Of a stretch of DNA of 10,103 nt, positions 6,100 to 10,103 are shown in pieces (position 1 is the stretch's first letter; each line of letters begins with the position of its first letter). Source of the stretch: Cyanobacteria bacterium NC_groundwater_1444_Ag_S-0.65um_54_12 (GTDB lineage: Bacteria > Cyanobacteriota > Sericytochromatia > S15B-MN24 > VGJW01). A model generated the notes under the pieces. The model was not told the DNA's origin, searched no databases, and saw nothing but the letters and a program-made list of their open reading frames with translations. The DNA lies in the NCBI GenBank assembly GCA_016267585.1, contig JACQUT010000302.1:1-10103 (forward strand), in the 5' to 3' direction. Position numbers and translations under genes: made by a program.

Positions 6100-6596
6100 G
6101 GTCCTCGCTGCACGGTTAGCTGCAGCTTGAGCCAAAGCGGCAGGGAAGGGAAGTTAGCTTTGCCATCAATCGAAATAATATGGCCGCAAGCCGGAAGATA
6201 TTCTATGAGAATTGGTTGATCGAGTTTTTTGGCGTCGAACAGCCTACTGGGAACATAGTAAGTGCGCTCACCCAGGTCAAGTGGAATGAGTTCGGTGGTG
6301 AGTACAAGGCTTCCAACTCGCCCGATCAGCGATTCCACACGATTGTCTCGGAGGTCCCGGTAGATGGGGCGTAGATAGCGCTGCAAATGCCGGCCGATTA
6401 TCAACAAGGGAAGCAGCAAGATGGCACTCAAGTAGCGCAAACCAATATCCTCGCTAGCGATCGCCCATGCCAAAAAAACCGCATAACTGCCCAGCATTGC
6501 GAGCTGGCAACCCAGTAAAATAAAGCAATGTCTGCGCAAGTAACGCCGTTCCCGCGACTTCAAGGCACGTTTACCACGAAAAACTACACCACCCAC
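6096..6596 (-). CDS. Two-helix membrane protein of unknown function
   Basis: 166 residues starting at a GTG (6596); an in-frame TAA lies 18 bases upstream, so no longer start exists. The first 23 residues are strongly basic (several Arg/Lys). Two hydrophobic segments follow at about 24-47 and 51-71, then a soluble C-terminal domain (about 75-166) with beta-rich character (YYVPSRLF, ILIEYLP, HIISIDG). The basic start suggests that both ends lie in the cytoplasm. The ribosome site is weak. The stop codon overlaps the start of the RING-OB gene as ATGA, so the two are likely translated together. I do not recognise the family. Position suggests a membrane anchor or sensor for the conjugation machinery, which is inference only. 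Confidence 0.78.
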   Translation of the reverse strand: MGGVVFRGKRALKSRERRYLRRHCFILLGCQLAMLGSYAVFLAWAIASEDIGLRYLSAILLLPLLIIGRHLQRYLRPIYRDLRDNRVESLIGRVGSLVLTTELIPLDLGERTYYVPSRLFDAKKLDQPILIEYLPACGHIISIDGKANFPSLPLWLKLQLTVQRGP

Positions 6597-6614
6597 GGGA
6601 TCCGCAGTTACTTC

Positions 6615-6932
6615 TTAACACTCCTCGCGCTTTTGCCGCACCTTGGTGATCAATTCTTGCAAACTCTGCTTTGCCGGATATTTGCCAGTCAAAGCCGTCT
6701 TATCCTGAAATAGTTCGATAGCGCTTCGTAATTGTCCCATGCTTTGCGGGGAAGTAGCAAAAAGCGTGACGGTCAAGAAGGTAGTACCGTCTTCGAGATT
6801 CTTGGTGCCAATCAGCACGTTAGTCTGCTGTTTTCGAACGATGCTCTTGACTTCGCTCACGTACTCGGTCGGAATGACGAAATCGCAAGCTGGCTTGGCG
6901 AAACTTTCACTGGCCGGTGCTTTATCTTTCAC
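6615..6932 (-). CDS. Small conserved-looking hypothetical protein
   Basis: 105 residues from a GTG at 6932, with AGGTG five bases upstream. It has no signal peptide, membrane helix or cysteine motif. The pattern suggests a compact alpha/beta fold: a helix at EYVSEVKSIVRKQ, strands NVLIGTK and TFLTVTLFAT separated by an acidic turn, a helix at QLRSAIELF, and a basic C-terminal helix ending in EEC. It lies between the glycine-zipper gene (42 bases upstream) and the two-helix membrane protein (18 bases downstream), all on the same strand, so it belongs to the operon. I do not recognise the family. It could be an adaptor, a regulator or a modification target of the pathway. Confidence 0.7.
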   Translation of the reverse strand: MKDKAPASESFAKPACDFVIPTEYVSEVKSIVRKQQTNVLIGTKNLEDGTTFLTVTLFATSPQSMGQLRSAIELFQDKTALTGKYPAKQSLQELITKVRQKREEC

Positions 6933-6974
6933 GTTTCACCTATCAAATAACGGTCGCCTTTCAATCTCGGCCAA

Positions 6975-7391
6975 TTAATTGGCCGCTGGCGGCGGCTCGC
7001 TGGCAGCGACGAATTGCTTGGCCAGCTCCGGGGGAAACTCATCATACTCGACGCCTAGTGTCAGCTTGTTTTTGATGTCTCGCCACTGTTCGGCACTGAT
7101 GTAGACTTTACGAGTTTCCTCGAATAGTGGATCTTTGATCAGGATCCCGCGGTTTTGAATTTTTTGCGGATCAGAAGAATTGAATCCCCAAACTGCTCCG
7201 GCCAGGCCGCCTATAATGGCACCCGCTATGGGAAGTGCTCCACCCGTCGCGATACCAGACAAGACGACAACGGATCCCAGAACCAACCCGCCGATCGCCC
7301 CCAGCACGCCGCGCTTGGCTGTACGCTCTGCCGCGCCTGCCTCGAAACGCGCTGGCGTATCACGAAAACTTCGTCTCAAGCTATCGGACAT
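6975..7391 (-). CDS. Glycine-zipper membrane protein, first gene of the operon
   Basis: 138 residues from the ATG at 7391; the ribosome site is weak (AGG eight bases upstream). A basic N-terminal 27 residues leads into a long hydrophobic, glycine-rich stretch (about 28-69) with Gly at three- to four-residue spacing (GAIGG, GIATGG, GAIIGGLAGA). This is the glycine-zipper pattern of packed membrane helices, either one hairpin or two tightly packed segments. The C-terminal half (70-138) is soluble and charged, with a helix around EQWRDIKNKL and a Pro/Ala-rich tail. The molecule is too generic for a family name; glycine-zipper proteins include membrane oligomers and envelope proteins. It appears to open the minus-strand operon, facing away from the SRPBCC gene. 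Confidence 0.75.
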   Translation of the reverse strand: MSDSLRRSFRDTPARFEAGAAERTAKRGVLGAIGGLVLGSVVVLSGIATGGALPIAGAIIGGLAGAVWGFNSSDPQKIQNRGILIKDPLFEETRKVYISAEQWRDIKNKLTLGVEYDEFPPELAKQFVAASEPPPAAN

Positions 7392-7507
7392 TTCGGCAAC
7401 CTGGATCTTTCAACTCTCTATGGCATGCTGATAACCAAGTTCATCTTTCCACGAAGCGTTGGATATAAAACCTGTTACACTGTCATCTTTCGAGGAAGAA
7501 CTATCAT
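7392..7507. promoter_or_regulatory. Divergent promoter region
   Basis: This 116-base gap separates the first gene of the conjugation operon (minus) from the SRPBCC gene (plus), so it should hold both promoters. For the plus strand a TATAAA at 7464-7469 lies 18 bases after a poor TTCATC (7440-7445), 38 bases before the ATG. A good ribosome site, GAGGAAG (7492-7498), lies nine bases before that ATG. On the minus strand I see no convincing -35/-10 pair. The promoter elements are weak matches and the assignment is tentative. Confidence 0.3.
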
Positions 7508-8107
7508 ATGATATTGACCTTGGTGGTCGCTGCGGTTCAACAGCTGGTATTCAGCTCGGACCTGCTCGCCAATTTCGAACCCACCGTCACAGAGCGCCGC
7601 GCCCAAGAAAAAGGGACGGCAACCGTACGAATTCACGATACCAGAAGTACCACTAGCAAAGTGGTGCAGGGCGAGTTGTTAGTTCGTGCACCAGTCCGGG
7701 TCGTCTGGGGTGTCGTTACCGATTACAGTTATTATCCACGGCTATTTTCTCGGATGTTGCGCAGTGAAGTACGACAGCAAGCAGGCGACTGGGAAGAACA
7801 CTACAGCTTGGTGCAGTATCCCTGGCCCTACGGTCCGCGCTGGGTGCTAACTACCATCCATCACGACAACGAGCAGCAAACGGTCCGTTTCAGGCGGCTT
7901 GATGGCACCATTCGCGAGCTAGAGGGCATCTGGCAGATGCGCGAACATCAGCTAGGAGCGAGATTACAGTATGCAGTGCGCCTGGATCCCGGTTTGCCAT
8001 TCATACCCAGCTGGATCATAACCTGGGGCACCAGTTTCATGCTTCCCGATATCCTCCGTTCAGTAAAGACGGAAGCCGAGCGGCGTAACAGCAAGCAGTC
8101 ACCATAA
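7508..8107 (+). CDS. SRPBCC/START-like (polyketide cyclase/COQ10-type) protein
   Basis: 199 residues. After a hydrophobic N-terminus (1-15) that could be a weak signal peptide or anchor, residues about 36-195 have the pattern of the SRPBCC helix-grip fold: GELLVRAPVRVVWGVVTDYSYYPRLFSRM is the typical opening strand, helix and 'tDY..yp' segment. It is followed by beta strands with YPWPYGPRW and a C-terminal amphipathic helix (FMLPDILRSVKTEAERR). These proteins bind hydrophobic ligands in a deep pocket; the ligand cannot be told here. Translation starts at ATG 7508 after GAGGAAG. The gene runs divergently from the operon and ends before a strong hairpin. No link to ubiquitin-like chemistry is evident. 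Confidence 0.8.
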   Translation: MILTLVVAAVQQLVFSSDLLANFEPTVTERRAQEKGTATVRIHDTRSTTSKVVQGELLVRAPVRVVWGVVTDYSYYPRLFSRMLRSEVRQQAGDWEEHYSLVQYPWPYGPRWVLTTIHHDNEQQTVRFRRLDGTIRELEGIWQMREHQLGARLQYAVRLDPGLPFIPSWIITWGTSFMLPDILRSVKTEAERRNSKQSP

Positions 8108-8155
8108 ACAATCTCCTGTCTCTCGACTGATATCTTCCAACAACTTGAAATCAAG

Positions 8156-8190
8156 GCTAAACGGCTGTGCGGCAAATTCAGCCGTTTAGC
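8156..8190. terminator. Perfect 12-bp hairpin between convergent genes, likely terminator
   Basis: GCTAAACGGCTG (8156-8167) and CAGCCGTTTAGC (8179-8190) form a perfect 12-base-pair stem with an 11-base loop. It lies between the end of the SRPBCC gene (plus) and the end of the YceI-like gene (minus), the place for a bidirectional terminator. There is no long T-run on either side, only short A/T patches, so termination may be inefficient or assisted by other factors. Confidence 0.6.
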
Positions 8191-8214
8191 GCTGAAAAAC
8201 AGAACCAGGAAATG

Positions 8215-8763
8215 TTAATTGGCCATTGCCGGAACTGGAGCGTCTTGCAATACCGCTTCGACATCCAGCTCGATCTTTACTTTATCGCTGACGGCAACGC
8301 CGCCAGTCTCCAGCACCGCATTGAAGCTGACGCCGAAATCCTTGCGATTGATGGTGCCCCGCGCGCTGAACCCGGTAACCATCATGCCGTAAGGATTCTT
8401 GGAAAGACCAGCATATTCGACATCCAGTGCGACTTCTTTAGTAACCCCGCGGATGGTCAGATCACCATACAAAGTGTACTCATCGCCATCCTGGCGTTCT
8501 ATTCTGGTACTCTTGAAAGTGATCTTGGGGAAGTCGATTGCAGCGAAGAAATCGTTGCTTCTCAGGTGGTTGTCCCGATCAATGTTGCCGGTATCGATGC
8601 TTGCTACTTCGATTTCGCCTTCTACCGCGGAGCGAGTGAAGTCTTTTTCATCTAGCTTGATTTTCCCGTGGTACGTCTTGAACTGGCCACGTACCGTGGA
8701 AACCATCATGTGTTTGACTGAAAAGCCGATATGAGTGTGCAGCGGATCGATTGTCCAGGACAT
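8215..8763 (-). CDS. YceI-like family protein (cytoplasmic form)
   Basis: 182 residues, a usual length for the YceI lipocalin-like family. The hallmark opening W-x-I-D-P-x-H-T-x-I-G-F-x-V-K-H-M (residues 3-19) and the later motifs SIDTGNxDRDNHLRSxDFF (about 55-73), FxSTRI, LTIRGVTKEV (102-111) and INRKDFGVSF are all present. Members bind isoprenoid-like lipids inside a beta barrel. Many are periplasmic, but this one starts directly at the motif, with no signal peptide, so it is probably cytoplasmic. The ribosome site AGAAAGGA lies about six bases before ATG 8763. The gene is transcribed divergently from the STAS gene, with a 147-base gap. The physiological ligand is unknown. Confidence 0.95.
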   Translation of the reverse strand: MSWTIDPLHTHIGFSVKHMMVSTVRGQFKTYHGKIKLDEKDFTRSAVEGEIEVASIDTGNIDRDNHLRSNDFFAAIDFPKITFKSTRIERQDGDEYTLYGDLTIRGVTKEVALDVEYAGLSKNPYGMMVTGFSARGTINRKDFGVSFNAVLETGGVAVSDKVKIELDVEAVLQDAPVPAMAN

Positions 8764-8822
8764 GTTAAATCCTTTCTGACAGTGCCAATTTTCAGGGTTA
8801 CTCGATAAGGTATTTGCTGGAG

Positions 8823-8834
8823 GCTAATATTAGC
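8823..8834. promoter_or_regulatory. 12-bp palindrome in a divergent intergenic region, candidate operator
   Basis: GCTAATATTAGC is a perfect 12-base palindrome with no loop. It lies in the 147-base gap between the divergent YceI-like and STAS genes, about 60 bases upstream of the YceI start and 77 bases upstream of the STAS start. A homodimeric regulator could bind there and control one or both genes. Its central TAATAT could instead be part of a -10 element. No strong -35 partner was found on either strand. Confidence 0.35.
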
Positions 8835-8910
8835 ATGCTTTCTACCCTGATAAGCGTCGAGTGAATTGGGAATAATAGCCCCAGCAAGAATAGCAGCTGA
8901 AGGTGATTAG

Positions 8911-9276
8911 ATGTCATTAGCGTTGAGCCAAAAGACGATCGGTAATATTCAGGTCCTTGTTTTGGCCGGTGAGATCGATGCCCAGACACTCCCGCCACTG
9001 GAAGGCAAGCTTCAAGAATTGCTTGATAAAGGGCATTATTCATTCGTTCTTGATTTCCAGCAGGTGTCTTTTATCGCTTCAGCTGGATTAGGAGTGTTGA
9101 TGAGCGTAATCGGAACGATACAAGAAAATAACGGCGATCTCGTGATAGCCAGCGCGCAGCCCGAGGTGTACCGTACTTTTGATCTCCTCGACTTCACTAC
9201 CTTGTTCAAATTTACCGATAGCGTGGCAGCTGGAGTGGCGCTTTTCCCGAATGCAGCTGGTGTACAGGGGGACTGA
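8911..9276 (+). CDS. STAS-domain anti-sigma factor antagonist (RsbV/SpoIIAA-like)
   Basis: 121 residues. The STAS fold is clear: an N-terminal strand NIQVLVLAGEID, a first helix (PPLEGKLQELLDKG), strand FVLDFQQVSFI, then the phosphorylation loop A-S57-A-G-L-G-V-L, where the family usually has D-S-S/A-G-L-G. S57 is the likely serine phosphorylated by the neighbouring HATPase kinase; the preceding Asp is Ala here. In partner switching, the unphosphorylated antagonist traps the kinase and frees its target. AAGGTGA lies before ATG 8911. The stop is one base before the next ATG, so the two genes form a co-translated pair. The matching phosphatase class is at the left end of the window. Confidence 0.92.
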   Translation: MSLALSQKTIGNIQVLVLAGEIDAQTLPPLEGKLQELLDKGHYSFVLDFQQVSFIASAGLGVLMSVIGTIQENNGDLVIASAQPEVYRTFDLLDFTTLFKFTDSVAAGVALFPNAAGVQGD

Positions 9277-9277
9277 T

Positions 9278-9736
9278 ATGGAAGATGCTCACCAATCTGC
9301 CGATTCACCATCTTTCAAACCAATATCTGTTAGTTTACCCTCGGATGTCAGTTATCTGGACATCGCGCGTACTTTCGTAGCAGATGTTGGTAATAAAGTT
9401 GGTCTGTTGGCCAGTGAGATACATGATCTGCAACTTGCCGTAACTGAAGCGGTAACAAATGTTATCGAGCATGCTTACGCTGGAGATAGTAGCCAACGTA
9501 TAGAACTAGCCTTCGAAAAAGCGGGGGAATGCTTCACCATTGTGATTACTGATAATAGTGGAAATCGTTTCGATCCAGTCAATTACCCGGAGCCTGATAT
9601 GAAGGAATACCTCTCTCAATATCGCGCCGGGGGGCTAGGCTTATTTCTTATGCGGAAATTGATGGATCAGGTTGAATTTTTCTCTGATAGCTCTGGAACT
9701 AATCACCTGAGATTAATAAAGCGGGTAAAAAGCTAA
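9278..9736 (+). CDS. RsbW-like anti-sigma factor serine kinase (HATPase_c_2)
   Basis: 152 residues. It has a GHKL ATPase domain in its short RsbW/SpoIIAB form: the N-box L-x-L-A-V-T-E57-A-V-T-N61-V-I-E-H-A-Y, the G1-type segment TDNSGNRFDP (91-100) and the G2 glycines AGGLGLFLM (117-125). The start is the ATG at 9278, just after the STAS stop and preceded by CAGGGGG; a start at 9179 would lie inside the STAS gene and is rejected. Expected roles are to phosphorylate the adjacent STAS protein on serine and to bind a sigma factor or other output protein. No sigma factor gene follows: the next gene is on the opposite strand nine bases on. The output partner is therefore unidentified. Confidence 0.92.
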   Translation: MEDAHQSADSPSFKPISVSLPSDVSYLDIARTFVADVGNKVGLLASEIHDLQLAVTEAVTNVIEHAYAGDSSQRIELAFEKAGECFTIVITDNSGNRFDPVNYPEPDMKEYLSQYRAGGLGLFLMRKLMDQVEFFSDSSGTNHLRLIKRVKS

Positions 9737-9745
9737 GATATGTGG

Positions 9746-10103
9746 CTATAGTGCAATTTCCGTTGCTTTGAATCCCTCGATTTGAGCCCAATCAAATTTC
9801 CAGCAGTTCCGGATAATCTCGCGTCGCGCGCCCCCATCTCGCTTCATGGTGAACACTATATAGGTATTACCCATCAGATCCGGAGCATAGCCTCCCATCG
9901 TCTCGTAAAGATCCATATCCATGAGGCGATTATCAGGGATGCCTGATAATCCACAAATAAATGATATTGCTTGAGAATCGGGTGACCAGCGAAGCCGAAA
10001 AAGCGATTCTGCTATCCCATCAAAAATTACAGTGCTGGTCAAAGTTTTTATTTCTAGCACGGCAATTCGCCAGCCCAATATCCATTTGTGGTAAGGATAG
10101 CTA
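9746..10103 (-). CDS. C-terminal part of a TolB/WD40-like beta-propeller protein (5' end outside window)
   Basis: At least 119 codons are visible, and the frame stays open through the right edge, so the start lies outside the window. One clear propeller blade motif is seen, FRLRWSPDSQAISFICGLSG, typical of TolB-like/WD40-like (PD40) repeats. Upstream residues (WRIAVLEIKTL) read like the preceding blade's strand. The final approximately 60 residues (YAPDLMGNTYIVFTMKRDGG...) look like another blade ending in KRDGG. A TTG at 10078 is a possible in-frame start but has no supporting ribosome site. The gene converges with the HATPase gene at nine bases. Function cannot be given beyond a propeller-type scaffold. 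Confidence 0.7.
   Translation of the reverse strand, partial: SYPYHKWILGWRIAVLEIKTLTSTVIFDGIAESLFRLRWSPDSQAISFICGLSGIPDNRLMDMDLYETMGGYAPDLMGNTYIVFTMKRDGGARREIIRNCWKFDWAQIEGFKATEIAL

Noticed and set aside
1022..6464. Assigning the window to cyanobacteria because of GCGATCGC copies
   Set aside because: Three copies are too few, and the gene set and the GAF-domain wording fit other phyla at least as well.
9179..9277. Longer start for the RsbW-like kinase
   Set aside because: It lies inside the STAS gene; the ATG at 9278 follows a strong AGGGGG site and gives the usual family length.
1..10103. tRNA, rRNA, CRISPR arrays, insertion sequences or integrase attachment sites
   Set aside because: No cloverleaf, ribosomal segment, regularly spaced direct repeats, transposase or integrase pattern was seen on reading both strands by eye.

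Overview
The window is dense bacterial DNA of roughly balanced GC, with genes packed on both strands and no stretch over 300 bases without a gene. It shows Shine-Dalgarno sites, ATGA stop/start overlaps, a GAF-SpoIIE phosphatase, a DUF4388 protein and a STAS/HATPase pair. These suit an environmental bacterium rich in signalling proteins. The GAF domain's wording and the gene mix resemble Chloroflexota or similar phyla, but this is a weak impression and the phylum is not settled by the sequence.

The centre (7391 down to 1338, minus strand) is nine co-directional genes in one apparent operon. In transcription order they are: a glycine-zipper membrane protein, a small unknown protein, a two-helix membrane protein, a RING-like zinc protein fused to an OB-fold, an E1-like ThiF adenylyltransferase, an 86-residue ubiquitin-like protein, a UBC-fold E2 with its catalytic cysteine, a JAMM isopeptidase fused to a YkgJ-type cysteine cluster, and a DUF4388 protein. 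Three junctions are 4-base ATGA overlaps. This is a complete ubiquitin-like conjugation and removal pathway (modifier, E1, E2, candidate E3, deconjugase) with membrane and DUF4388 partners, and is the most interesting item in the window.

The flanks hold ordinary genes. On the left is the 3' part of a GAF-SpoIIE phosphatase, converging on the operon across an inverted repeat. On the right is a divergent SRPBCC/START-like protein gene, a 12-bp perfect hairpin, a YceI-like protein (minus), a divergent pair encoding an anti-sigma-factor antagonist (STAS) and an RsbW-like kinase, and the 3' part of a TolB/WD40-like propeller gene cut by the right edge. The phosphatase, antagonist and kinase are the three classes of a partner-switching circuit. 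They sit at opposite ends of the window with no sigma factor in view, so a functional link among them, or to the conjugation operon, is only a hypothesis.
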